From Chitinophaga ginsengisegetis (GTDB lineage: Bacteria; Bacteroidota; Bacteroidia; Chitinophagales; Chitinophagaceae), in NCBI RefSeq assembly GCF_900168065.1, contig NZ_FUZZ01000001.1, positions 2,228,623 through 2,292,622 on the forward strand: a stretch of 64,000 bases of DNA, given 5' to 3'. A program made the translations under genes and the position numbers. Every line of letters starts with the position of its first letter. Position 1 is the first letter of the stretch. This document shows positions 16,958-24,574 of the stretch, one piece after another. A model generated the notes under the pieces. That model saw nothing but the letters and a program-made list of their open reading frames with translations. It searched no databases and had not been told where the DNA came from.

Positions 16958-18235
16958 ATGGAACAGGTAAAAACAGTAGCATTTCATACCCTCGGCTGTA
17001 AGCTGAATTTTTCAGAGACCTCCTCAATAAGCAGGTTGCTGGAACAGGATGGGTTTGTAAAAACGGATTTCGATGGAACAGCGGATGTATACGTGATCAA
17101 CACCTGTTCTGTAACAGACAATGCCGATAAGGAGTGCCGTATGCTGGTACGCCGCATACAGCGCCGCGCACCGGGCAGCATGGTAGTAATTACCGGTTGC
17201 TATGCCCAGCTGAAACCCGCCGAAATTGCGGCTATTGAAGGGGTGGACCTGGTTCTGGGCGCCGCCGAAAAATTCAATATCGCCGAACACCTCAAAACAC
17301 TCACCAAAGGAGACAGCGCTAAAATCTGCTCCTGCGATATCGACGAGGTAAATAGTTTCCATGCTTCCTATTCTCTTAACGACCGTACCCGCACTTTCCT
17401 GAAAGTACAGGACGGCTGTGATTATACCTGTGCCTTCTGTACCATTCCAATGGCCCGTGGCAAAAGCCGCAGCGACAGTGTTGCCAATGTGGTAAAGCAT
17501 GCGCAGGACCTGGCCGCTACCGGTGTAAAGGAAATTGTACTCACCGGTGTAAACCTGGGTGATTTTGGTAAAGGCTTTGAAGGGGGTAAGAAAAGAGAAG
17601 AAACCTTTTTTGAACTGGCGCAGGAACTGGATAAAGTGGAAGGTATTTCCCGCTATCGCATTTCTTCTATAGAACCTAACCTGCTCACTAATGAGATCAT
17701 TGAATTTGTGGCCAACAGCCGCAGGTTTATGCCTCATTTTCATATTCCGCTGCAAAGCGGCAGTAACGAAATCCTGGGGCTGATGCGCCGCCGTTACCGC
17801 CGTGAACTGTATGCAGAAAAAGTAGCCCTGATTAAACAATTTATGCCACACTGCGCCATCGGCGTGGATGTGATCGTAGGCTTCCCGTCTGAAAGCGATG
17901 CGCATTTCCGCGAAACCTACGACTTCCTGCATGAACTGGATGTATCTTATCTGCACGTATTCACCTACTCAGAACGCTCCAACACCAGTGCACTGGATAT
18001 TAAACCGGTAGTACCTGTTCATATCAGGAACGAACGCAACAAAATGCTGCGTAACCTCAGCCACAAAAAACAGCAATACTTTAATGAACAACACCTCCAT
18101 CAAACGAGGAAGGTGCTGTTTGAATCGCTGGGTAAAGATGGTATGATGGAAGGTTACACCGATAACTACATCAAAGTAACCACTCCTTTCCGCCAGGAAT
18201 GGCACAACCAGCTGATCGACTGGGATCTCCGGTAA
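16958..18235 (+). CDS. mtaB: tRNA t6A37 methylthiotransferase MtaB
   Basis: 425 residues from ATG 16958. The radical-SAM enzyme converts t6A37 to ms2t6A37 in tRNAs reading ANN codons. The N-terminal UPF0004 domain holds cysteines in TLGCKLN, NTCSVTD and ITGCYAQ for the auxiliary cluster. The radical-SAM triad is Cys154-x3-Cys158-x2-Cys161 in CDYTCAFC. LTGVNLGDFG, SSIEPNL and HIPLQSGSN are characteristic. The sequence KLNFSET after the first Cys favours MtaB over MiaB/RimO. The C-terminal TRAM region is short. Confidence 0.93.
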   Translation: MEQVKTVAFHTLGCKLNFSETSSISRLLEQDGFVKTDFDGTADVYVINTCSVTDNADKECRMLVRRIQRRAPGSMVVITGCYAQLKPAEIAAIEGVDLVLGAAEKFNIAEHLKTLTKGDSAKICSCDIDEVNSFHASYSLNDRTRTFLKVQDGCDYTCAFCTIPMARGKSRSDSVANVVKHAQDLAATGVKEIVLTGVNLGDFGKGFEGGKKREETFFELAQELDKVEGISRYRISSIEPNLLTNEIIEFVANSRRFMPHFHIPLQSGSNEILGLMRRRYRRELYAEKVALIKQFMPHCAIGVDVIVGFPSESDAHFRETYDFLHELDVSYLHVFTYSERSNTSALDIKPVVPVHIRNERNKMLRNLSHKKQQYFNEQHLHQTRKVLFESLGKDGMMEGYTDNYIKVTTPFRQEWHNQLIDWDLR

Positions 18236-18844
18236 TTATTTCGGGAAGCCGGGATCTGCTTTTACTTCCTGCAACTGCTGTGTATGCCGGTTGGTATGCG
18301 CTGCATCCAGCAACAATAACTGGTAAGCATCGATAGGCCCCAGCGCCGGATGATCCATGATGTGATCACGCATGACGTCTTTTGTGCTGGTTACATATTC
18401 AATCAGTTTATCCCGCTGGTCTGTGAAAGCTTTTATAGCTTCTGCATTGGAGGAATAGCTGTGTTTGGGAATACCGGCTTCAGACGCCTTTACTTTGTGG
18501 CTGCGGTCTTCCACATTCTTAATGAGTTGTTCATCGGTAATTTTGATATCCTTTCTTCTTTCAGGATTGGCGGGTTGCTGTACCATTTGCTGCTCCCCTT
18601 CCATGATAGCTTTTTCAATCTGCATGATGTGCTCCACGCACTCGATCACTGACCAGCGATCCGGCGCAGGCTTATATTCCAGTTGTGCATCGGTGAGTCC
18701 CTGTACATCCTTCAGGAGCTGATCTTTTGTTTGTTGCAGCTGGGTGATCAGGAGGGTTCTGTCTTCCCTGACGCTGGTACCAGGCCGGAAAGCAGTGACC
18801 GCAGAAAAGACAGCAATAGCGAGTAACAGCGCTAGTTTTTTCAT
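18236..18844 (-). CDS. Exported DinB-family protein
   Basis: 202 residues with a signal peptide (MKKLALLLAIAVFSAVTAF). The rest is a DinB-like four-helix bundle: LLKDVQGLTDAQLEYKPAPDRWSVIECVEHIMQIEKAI with the first metal-ligand His, and LLDAAHTNRHTQQLQEVKAD with the later His pair. DinB proteins are metal-binding, often thiol-S-transferase-like; the exported forms in Bacteroidota are of unknown function. Its stop abuts the mtaB stop. It is third in the clpS-aat-DinB run, 69 bases after aat. Confidence 0.82.
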   Translation of the reverse strand: MKKLALLLAIAVFSAVTAFRPGTSVREDRTLLITQLQQTKDQLLKDVQGLTDAQLEYKPAPDRWSVIECVEHIMQIEKAIMEGEQQMVQQPANPERRKDIKITDEQLIKNVEDRSHKVKASEAGIPKHSYSSNAEAIKAFTDQRDKLIEYVTSTKDVMRDHIMDHPALGPIDAYQLLLLDAAHTNRHTQQLQEVKADPGFPK

Positions 18845-18913
18845 CGTGGATAATATTTTAAGTGCCAGTAAATGGGGGGTAATAGTAAGTAAGAAGAAAG
18901 ATAAGCAAGTAAG

Positions 18914-19552
18914 TTACGAAAAACCGATGATCTCCAGAAATTCCTCCCGGGTAATAAATCCTGCGCCCAGTGAGGCCAGGTGGTCGGTATGTACCTGGCA
19001 GTCGATCATTTCCAGCTCGTGTGCATAGGTTTGTACAAAAGTGATAAAAGCCGCTTTGGAAGCGTTGCTGACAGTAGCGAACATCGACTCCCCAAAAAAG
19101 AAAGGGCCTGTTTTAACACCGTAGAGGCCACCCACCAGCGCTTCATTCTGCCAGCATTCCACCGACATAGCGTAGCCTGCCTCGTGCAGCCGGATATAGG
19201 CCTCCTGCATTTCGCGGGTAATCCAGGTACCGGTTTGCCCTGCCCTGGGAATACTGCTGCAGCGGGCAATTACGCCTGCAAAATCTTCATTGAACGTAAT
19301 CCGGAACTCTTTTTTGCGCAGCACCTGTTTCATGCTGGCGGATACTTTCAGTTCATCCGGAAATAATACGAAGCGGGGATCGGGGCTCCACCACTGGATA
19401 GGGGGCTCATCGTACCAGGGGAAGATACCGGAGCGGTAAGCAAGCAGCAATCTTTCTACAGACAGGTCACCACCCACGGCGAGTAATCCGTCCGGCTCGG
19501 AAAGCTGAACGGGTGGAAAAATCAGTTGCTTGTTAAGACGGAAAACGGACAT
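18914..19552 (-). CDS. aat: Leucyl/phenylalanyl-tRNA-protein transferase
   Basis: 212 residues. The enzyme adds Leu or Phe to proteins with N-terminal Arg or Lys, marking them for ClpS/ClpAP. Family motifs are clear: PDGLLAVGGDLSVERLLLAYRSGIFPWY, WWSPDPRFVLFP, and GGLYGVKTGPFFFGESMF. Cytoplasmic. Its start lies eight bases after the clpS stop, so adaptor and modifying enzyme of the N-end rule pathway are made together. Confidence 0.96.
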   Translation of the reverse strand: MSVFRLNKQLIFPPVQLSEPDGLLAVGGDLSVERLLLAYRSGIFPWYDEPPIQWWSPDPRFVLFPDELKVSASMKQVLRKKEFRITFNEDFAGVIARCSSIPRAGQTGTWITREMQEAYIRLHEAGYAMSVECWQNEALVGGLYGVKTGPFFFGESMFATVSNASKAAFITFVQTYAHELEMIDCQVHTDHLASLGAGFITREEFLEIIGFS

Positions 19553-19560
19553 ATCAGGAA

Positions 19561-19869
19561 TCAGCTGCCTGCCATTTCTTCAATAGTAACGCTTAATCCT
19601 CTCTCCTGCAGGGCTTCACACAGGGGGCGCAGTTTCAGGTATTCGCCCTGTTTTACGGCATACTTTCCATTAAAATGAATGATCAGCGCACACTGCTCTG
19701 CCTGTTCATGCGTATGACCGCATACCTCCATCAGTGAAGCAATGACCCAGTCGAATGTATTCACTTCATCATTCCAGACTACCAGGCTGAACGGAAACTG
19801 TTCATCTTCCGCCACCAGCACATCTACCTCTTCCTCTGGTAATCCTTTTGTACTTGTACGATCGCTCAT
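19561..19869 (-). CDS. clpS: ATP-dependent Clp protease adaptor ClpS
   Basis: 102 residues. ClpS delivers N-end rule substrates to the Clp protease. The substrate-pocket motif appears as WNDEVNTFDWVIASLMEVCGHTHEQAEQCALIIHFNGK, which contains the conserved Asn-Asp and the downstream His. The acidic N-terminal extension is expected. It is the first gene of the run with aat and the DinB-like gene. A TAATTTTG element lies 20 bases upstream. Confidence 0.94.
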   Translation of the reverse strand: MSDRTSTKGLPEEEVDVLVAEDEQFPFSLVVWNDEVNTFDWVIASLMEVCGHTHEQAEQCALIIHFNGKYAVKQGEYLKLRPLCEALQERGLSVTIEEMAGS

Positions 19870-19888
19870 CTTTAATAAAAGCTTTATG

Positions 19889-19896
19889 CAAAATTA
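19889..19896 (-). promoter_or_regulatory. -7-like element of the clpS-aat operon
   Basis: TAATTTTG on the minus strand matches TAnnTTTG. AT-rich surroundings raise the chance of coincidence, and no -33 partner was seen. Confidence 0.35.
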
Positions 19897-19968
19897 CATG
19901 GATTATTCGTTAATTTATCCATATTTAGCAGAGATCTGTTGATTTCAGGATACTTCCGAATTTAAAAA

Positions 19969-22119
19969 ATGGTTATGATGAACGGACTGGTTTTATTGAT
20001 GAATACGAATTTGCCGTTAAAAGATCCGGTGCCGATCTTTTCGCTGGTGTTGTTTATAATACTGCTGGCGCCTATCCTGTTACGTAAACTGCGGATACCG
20101 AGTATCATAGGGCTGATCATTGCCGGGATGCTGATCGGCGATCATGGTTTTAAAATTATACAGAAAGATAGTATCGATCTCTTTGCCAAAGCCGGGCTAT
20201 TGTATATTATGTTCCTCGCTGGGTTGGAACTGGACATGACGGAATTCCGTAAGAACCGCTACCGGAGCATGATTTTCGGCGCCTTTACCTTCTTTATCCC
20301 CCTTACAATGGGGTTTGTGGTATGCACCTATGTACTGCAGTTTAATTTCATGGCCACGCTGCTGGTGTCCAGTATGTTTGCCACCCATACGCTGGTGGCT
20401 TATCCGCTGGCAAGCCGGCTGGGCATTACAAAAAATGAGGCCGTTACCGTAGCGGTGGGCGGTACCATTATTACCGACACGGCCGTACTGCTGATACTGG
20501 CCGTGATCACCGGTGCGCAGGCGGGCAACCTCAATACTTACTTCTGGGTACGGCTGGGCATTTCACTGGCCATTTTTGCCGCTATCATCCTCTGGCTGAT
20601 GCCCATGCTTGGCCGCTGGTTTTTTAAGAAGATTAAGGACGATAAAACTTCGCATTTCATATTTGTGCTGGCGCTGGTATTTGCTTCCGCCTTCCTGGCC
20701 GAACTGGCAGGGGTAGAAGGTATTATCGGGGCATTCCTGGCCGGGCTGGCGCTGAACCAGCTGATCCCGCATACCTCACCGCTGATGAACCGGATTGAAT
20801 TTGTGGGCAACGCTATTTTCATCCCGTTTTTCCTGATCAGCGTAGGCATGCTGGTAGACCTGCGGGTATTACTGAAGGGCCCTGAAGCCCTCATCATTGC
20901 CGGCGCGCTTACCCTGATGGCGCTTAGCAGCAAATGGCTGGCGGCCCTGTTCACACAACTGGTGTTTAAATACAGCGCCAACCAGCGCAAGGTGATCTTC
21001 GGACTCAGCAGCGCCCACGCTGCCGCTACCATTGCGGTAATACTCATCGGGTATAATATGCATATTGTAGATGAACATGTGCTGAATGGCACGGTGATCC
21101 TGATCCTCATTACCTGCCTGGTGGGCTCTTTTGTAACAGAAAATGCCGGCCGCCGGCTGGCCATACAGGAAGCAGAAGGCAAACCCGAAGCGGACGATCA
21201 GCCCGAACGCATACTGGTGCCGGTTTCCAACCCCGACCGTATTGAGGCCCTGCTGGACTTTGCAGTAATGATTAAAGACAGCAACGCCCCTACTCCTATT
21301 TATCCGCTGGCCGTGGTACAGGATAATGAAGAAGCAAAAGAAAAGATCCATCTCACCAATAAAATGCTGGAAAAAGCGGTGATACATGCTGCTGCCACGG
21401 AAAGCGCGGTGCAGGTGGTGACCCGCATAGACCTCAACGTTTCCGACGGTATTACGCGCGCCACAAAGGAACTGCTGATCAGCGATGTGATATTGGGCTG
21501 GACCGATAAAACAAGCACCACCGACCGCTGGCTGGGCAACATCTTCGGTACCACACTTGATAACGTATTACAACGGGTATGGGAAACCGTGTACGTGTGC
21601 AACTTCCACTCGCCACTCAATACCACTAAAAAAATGGTGCTGGTAATGCCGCCCAATGCGGAATACGAGCTGGGCTTCCTGCATTACATGCAGAAAATGT
21701 TTATGCTGGCCAAACAGGCCGGCGCCAGGTTACTGGTTTTCTGTAATGAGAAAACGCAAACCATCACCACTGCTTTTGCGGAGCAAACGAAAATGAGCGT
21801 GGACCTTAGTTTCCGCCAGTTTGACACCATCGAGGATTTCCTGATCCTTTCCAGGGAAATAACCAGGGACGACCTTGTGGTGGTGGTCACTGCCCGTAAA
21901 AGCACGCTTTCCTATCATGCCTATATGGATGGCATTCCCGCTAAACTGGAACGTCATTTTAAAGACAATAATGTAATCCTGCTGTATCCTGAACAAAGGG
22001 AGTTTGATTCACTGGAAGCGGGCCTTCAATCCGAAGATCTGACGCTGGCGCCTATACAGGAGCAAATTGCGAATCTGAATAAACTGGGTAAAGCGGTGAA
22101 ACGGATATTCAAGAAATAA
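19969..22119 (+). CDS. CPA2-family cation:proton antiporter (Kef type) with C-terminal universal-stress-like region
   Basis: 716 residues. Residues 1-400 hold about 12 membrane segments with typical CPA2 stretches: LLRKLRIPSIIGLIIAGMLIGDHG, FLAGLELDMTEFRKNRYRS, and FASAFLAELAGVEGIIGAFLAGLALNQL with the ion-binding acidic residues. The C-terminal 300 residues are cytoplasmic, beginning with RILVPVSNPDRIEALLDFAV, and resemble one or two UspA-like domains instead of a TrkA-N domain. It would exchange K+ or Na+ for protons under regulation by the cytoplasmic part. The ion is not determinable. Confidence 0.88.
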   Translation: MVMMNGLVLLMNTNLPLKDPVPIFSLVLFIILLAPILLRKLRIPSIIGLIIAGMLIGDHGFKIIQKDSIDLFAKAGLLYIMFLAGLELDMTEFRKNRYRSMIFGAFTFFIPLTMGFVVCTYVLQFNFMATLLVSSMFATHTLVAYPLASRLGITKNEAVTVAVGGTIITDTAVLLILAVITGAQAGNLNTYFWVRLGISLAIFAAIILWLMPMLGRWFFKKIKDDKTSHFIFVLALVFASAFLAELAGVEGIIGAFLAGLALNQLIPHTSPLMNRIEFVGNAIFIPFFLISVGMLVDLRVLLKGPEALIIAGALTLMALSSKWLAALFTQLVFKYSANQRKVIFGLSSAHAAATIAVILIGYNMHIVDEHVLNGTVILILITCLVGSFVTENAGRRLAIQEAEGKPEADDQPERILVPVSNPDRIEALLDFAVMIKDSNAPTPIYPLAVVQDNEEAKEKIHLTNKMLEKAVIHAAATESAVQVVTRIDLNVSDGITRATKELLISDVILGWTDKTSTTDRWLGNIFGTTLDNVLQRVWETVYVCNFHSPLNTTKKMVLVMPPNAEYELGFLHYMQKMFMLAKQAGARLLVFCNEKTQTITTAFAEQTKMSVDLSFRQFDTIEDFLILSREITRDDLVVVVTARKSTLSYHAYMDGIPAKLERHFKDNNVILLYPEQREFDSLEAGLQSEDLTLAPIQEQIANLNKLGKAVKRIFKK

Positions 22120-22144
22120 TGGATAGCCCGTAACGGCTAAACGC

Positions 22145-22176
22145 AAAAAGGTCCCGCATTGCTGCAGGACCTTTTT
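22145..22176. terminator. Bidirectional terminator between the antiporter and the tRNA cluster
   Basis: AAAAAGGTCC (22145-22154) pairs with GGACCTTTTT (22167-22176), with an inner GCA/TGC extension. A-tract and T-tract on the two sides let it work for the antiporter (+) and the tRNAs (-). Confidence 0.85.
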
Positions 22177-22191
22177 TATTTGTGTGTAGTG

Positions 22192-22266
22192 TGGGAGCTA
22201 CTGGATTCGAACCAGTGACCCTCTGCTTGTAAGGCAGATGCTCTGAACCAGCTGAGCTAAGCTCCC
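22192..22266 (-). tRNA. tRNA-Val (anticodon UAC), third in the transcript
   Basis: 75 bases including the discriminator A. Acceptor stem GGGAGCT/AGCTCCC, D-arm AGCTCAGCTGGTTCAGAGC, anticodon loop CTTACAA giving UAC, T-arm with GGTTCGAATCC. Identical to the two neighbouring copies. Confidence 0.97.
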
Positions 22267-22299
22267 GTAAAGATCTTTTGGAGGTGTTGTATTGTAGTG

Positions 22300-22374
22300 T
22301 GGGAGCTACTGGATTCGAACCAGTGACCCTCTGCTTGTAAGGCAGATGCTCTGAACCAGCTGAGCTAAGCTCCC
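22300..22374 (-). tRNA. tRNA-Val (anticodon UAC), second in the transcript
   Basis: Same 75-base sequence as the flanking copies; spacers of 33 and 41 bases separate the three. Both spacers contain AGATCTTT, suggesting a duplication that included flanking sequence. Confidence 0.97.
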
Positions 22375-22415
22375 TCTTAAAGATCTTTGGAAAAATATGT
22401 CAAATTACTGTAGTG

Positions 22416-22490
22416 TGGGAGCTACTGGATTCGAACCAGTGACCCTCTGCTTGTAAGGCAGATGCTCTGAACCAGCTGAGCTAAGCTCCC
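22416..22490 (-). tRNA. tRNA-Val (anticodon UAC), first in the transcript
   Basis: Identical in sequence to the other two. It lies about 40 bases downstream of a perfect Bacteroidota promoter (22534-22564, minus strand). Confidence 0.97.
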
Positions 22491-22533
22491 TCTTTTGTTT
22501 CTTACCTATCGTCCCTTTCGTTCGATTGGATCG

Positions 22534-22564
22534 CAAAGGTATAAACTATTTTTATTCTACCAAA
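22534..22564 (-). promoter_or_regulatory. Promoter of the tRNA-Val cluster
   Basis: On the minus strand: TTTG (22561-22564), exactly 19 bases, then TACCTTTG (22534-22541). Both elements match the Bacteroidota housekeeping consensus. The rest of the 335-base gap to the next gene is AT-rich, with only the terminator at 22769. Confidence 0.8.
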
Positions 22565-22768
22565 TATTTTTTGAAAAAAGCAGGAAAAACGAAACCGGGG
22601 CACATTATCACACTCCTCCCAAACCCTTTACCACACATCATTACAGGAAAAATAAAAACCGGATTCAATTTTATAAAGATGCCTGCATTTTTTTGCACTT
22701 ATATATATTTCTCATCAATAATGTGCATGATTATCTGTCCGGATATTTTTTATTTTTTAGAAAGATAA

Positions 22769-22806
22769 AGGGAGACAGAAGCCGGTATACCTGCTTTTAT
22801 CTCCCT
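22769..22806 (-). terminator. Terminator after the lipoprotein gene at 22.8 kb
   Basis: AGGGAGA (22769-22775) pairs with TCTCCCT (22800-22806), extended inward by GAAGC/GCTTT pairing. On the minus strand it is followed by a T-rich stretch. The same GGGAGA...TCTCCC core occurs in the long inverted repeats and in other terminators here. Confidence 0.65.
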
Positions 22807-22825
22807 TAATATTAAATCAAATCTC

Positions 22826-23767
22826 TTATTTCTTTTTCTTCTTTTCCGCCTTCTTCACAAAGCCGCCTTCAAAGAAGCATTTGATACCACGATAAGCGCC
22901 GCAGCCGCCTATTTCGCGGATATTCACCCGGTTGCCGGTAAACTGGAAAGCAATACCACAGGAAGATTCCTTGTCCTTGTATTCGCCCCGGTTGCCGCCA
23001 ATGTAATGTCCCCGGCCGCTCAGTTCTCCTTTACAGTTGCCATTATCTTTTGAGAAGGTGATGAAGAACTGGAAAGACTTCGTATCCTCGCCATCACGGA
23101 TGGATACGATACTCATGTCGCCGGCCGTATAATCGCCGGAGAATTTATGTTTACGGGGCAGTGTATCAATCGGGTTGAAGATCTGCCCGGCGTTCGTAGG
23201 TCCGTTGGAGTTAGTCATGATAAGCGTTACCGAACCATCGGGATTCACCATGTAAAAATCTTCTCTCAATGCGCTCCGGCTGCCCGACAATTTTGTTTCG
23301 CTGCTGATCTTCACTACATTTTTACTGTCTATTACCAGGGAGGTAACCGTACCATCCGCACTACCGGTGTTGGCTACACGTATCCTGTTGAGGTATTTCC
23401 CTTTTTTATCCAGGAAGCAGAGATAGCCTACAGATTGTGACCTGCCGGCTGCTTTCACAGTCATATAGTTTACTACGCTGCCGGGAATCCGCTGCAGCGG
23501 GAAATATTTCACCGGTTCATTCTTGCCGAAATCACCTTTTGTCAGCGTATCTGTGAGAAACCGCATGGCAGCGGTATCCAGCCGCAGCGAATCCGGTTGT
23601 TTCAACTGGAGCGTATCCGGTGTAAGCCTGTAGGGCAGGGTGCCAGGCGTAAACAATGCCTGGAAGTCTTCAAATGTCATGGGCTCGTCGCCGCTGCCTG
23701 ATTTCTTCTTCGATTTGCAGGCTGCCAACACGCCGATTGCCAGTAATAATAAAAGGAAACGCTTCAT
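22826..23767 (-). CDS. Hypothetical lipoprotein
   Basis: 313 residues, not recognised. Lipoprotein signal with lipobox VLAAC (Cys at 16), then a KSKKKSGSG linker. The body has an alternating beta pattern (SVVNYMTVKAAGRSQSVGYLCFLDKKGKYLNRIRV) and four or five cysteines near the C-terminus, ending in a basic run KKAEKKKKK. No enzyme motif. It is divergent from mntR across 131 bases that hold the mntR operator. Confidence 0.7.
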   Translation of the reverse strand: MKRFLLLLLAIGVLAACKSKKKSGSGDEPMTFEDFQALFTPGTLPYRLTPDTLQLKQPDSLRLDTAAMRFLTDTLTKGDFGKNEPVKYFPLQRIPGSVVNYMTVKAAGRSQSVGYLCFLDKKGKYLNRIRVANTGSADGTVTSLVIDSKNVVKISSETKLSGSRSALREDFYMVNPDGSVTLIMTNSNGPTNAGQIFNPIDTLPRKHKFSGDYTAGDMSIVSIRDGEDTKSFQFFITFSKDNGNCKGELSGRGHYIGGNRGEYKDKESSCGIAFQFTGNRVNIREIGGCGAYRGIKCFFEGGFVKKAEKKKKK

Positions 23768-23865
23768 TAGAAAATTTAATTCTGGGCGAAAAGTTAGATA
23801 TAATTTTTATATGTGCGCGTTAAAAATCAAAAAACATACCGGATAGAGAAATGTTCAGATTTATT

Positions 23866-23883
23866 ATTTAGATTTGTCTAAAT
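23866..23883 (+). promoter_or_regulatory. Palindromic operator overlapping the -7 element of mntR-mntH
   Basis: ATTTAGA-TTTG-TCTAAAT is a perfect 7+4+7 palindrome. Embedded in it is TAGATTTG (23869-23876), a match to the -7 consensus TAnnTTTG, so a bound repressor would cover the promoter. A further half-site-like TTTAGATAA follows near 23890, just before the ATG at 23899. The site has the character of a DtxR/MntR-family box, and the first gene is a DtxR/MntR protein, so autoregulation is likely. No -33 element was seen. Confidence 0.72.
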
Positions 23884-23898
23884 AATATTTTAGATAAC

Positions 23899-24558
23899 AT
23901 GAATTTATCGATCGCAGAGGAAAACCATATCAAATCAATTTATAAGCTGCAGGAAGGCGACGCTGTAGTAACCACCAACGCATTGGCCTATGAACTGGAT
24001 ACAAAGCCTGCATCGGTAACAGACATGGCCAAGAAGCTGAAAGAGAAGAAGCTGATTGAATACGAAAAATACAAAGGCATCACCCTTTCGGCAGACGGCA
24101 GAAAAGCCGCCCTGCAAATTGTACGGCGCCATCGCCTGTGGGAGTGTTTCCTGGTAGATAAACTCTCCTTCAGCTGGGAAGAAGTGCATGAGCTGGCGGA
24201 AGAACTGGAACATGTACGCAGTGAAAAGCTCACCAACCGGCTCAGCGAATTCCTCGGAAACCCGGTGATAGACCCTCATGGCGACCCTATCCCTGATGCC
24301 AACGGAAAACTGGCCAAACCACGCCCGCAAACCTCACTGGATCAGGCCAACGCCAAACGACTGGTAGTTACAGCCGTATCAGACCAATCCACCGCGCTGC
24401 TGGCCTTTCTCAACGCCAAAGGAATTAAACTGGGCACCCAGCTGGAAATAGTAGCGCATTACGAATACGACAATTCTATAGAAATAAAAGTAAAAGGGCA
24501 ACCCGCCATTACCATCAGTGAGCAGGTTGCAAAAAATATAATGGTCAGACCCGTTTAA
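23899..24558 (+). CDS. mntR: Metal-dependent transcriptional regulator, DtxR/MntR family
   Basis: 219 residues. N-terminal winged helix (SIAEENHIKSIYKLQEGDAVVTTNALAYELDTKPASVTDMAKKLKEKKLIEYEKYKGITLS), then the metal-binding and dimer region with LQIVRRHRLWECFL and EELEHVRSEKL, whose His and Glu correspond to metal ligands. The C-terminal 75 residues form a FeoA/SH3-like domain. It should repress metal uptake when Mn2+ (or Fe2+) is sufficient. It is 16 bases upstream of the Nramp gene in one operon, and a palindromic operator sits on its promoter. Mn versus Fe cannot be decided from sequence alone; the Nramp partner favours Mn. Confidence 0.9.
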   Translation: MNLSIAEENHIKSIYKLQEGDAVVTTNALAYELDTKPASVTDMAKKLKEKKLIEYEKYKGITLSADGRKAALQIVRRHRLWECFLVDKLSFSWEEVHELAEELEHVRSEKLTNRLSEFLGNPVIDPHGDPIPDANGKLAKPRPQTSLDQANAKRLVVTAVSDQSTALLAFLNAKGIKLGTQLEIVAHYEYDNSIEIKVKGQPAITISEQVAKNIMVRPV

Positions 24559-24574
24559 TTATCAGCAATATACT

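Noticed and set aside
17024-17956. 310-codon minus-strand frame inside mtaB
   Set aside because: Antisense shadow of a confidently identified radical-SAM gene; no domain recognisable.
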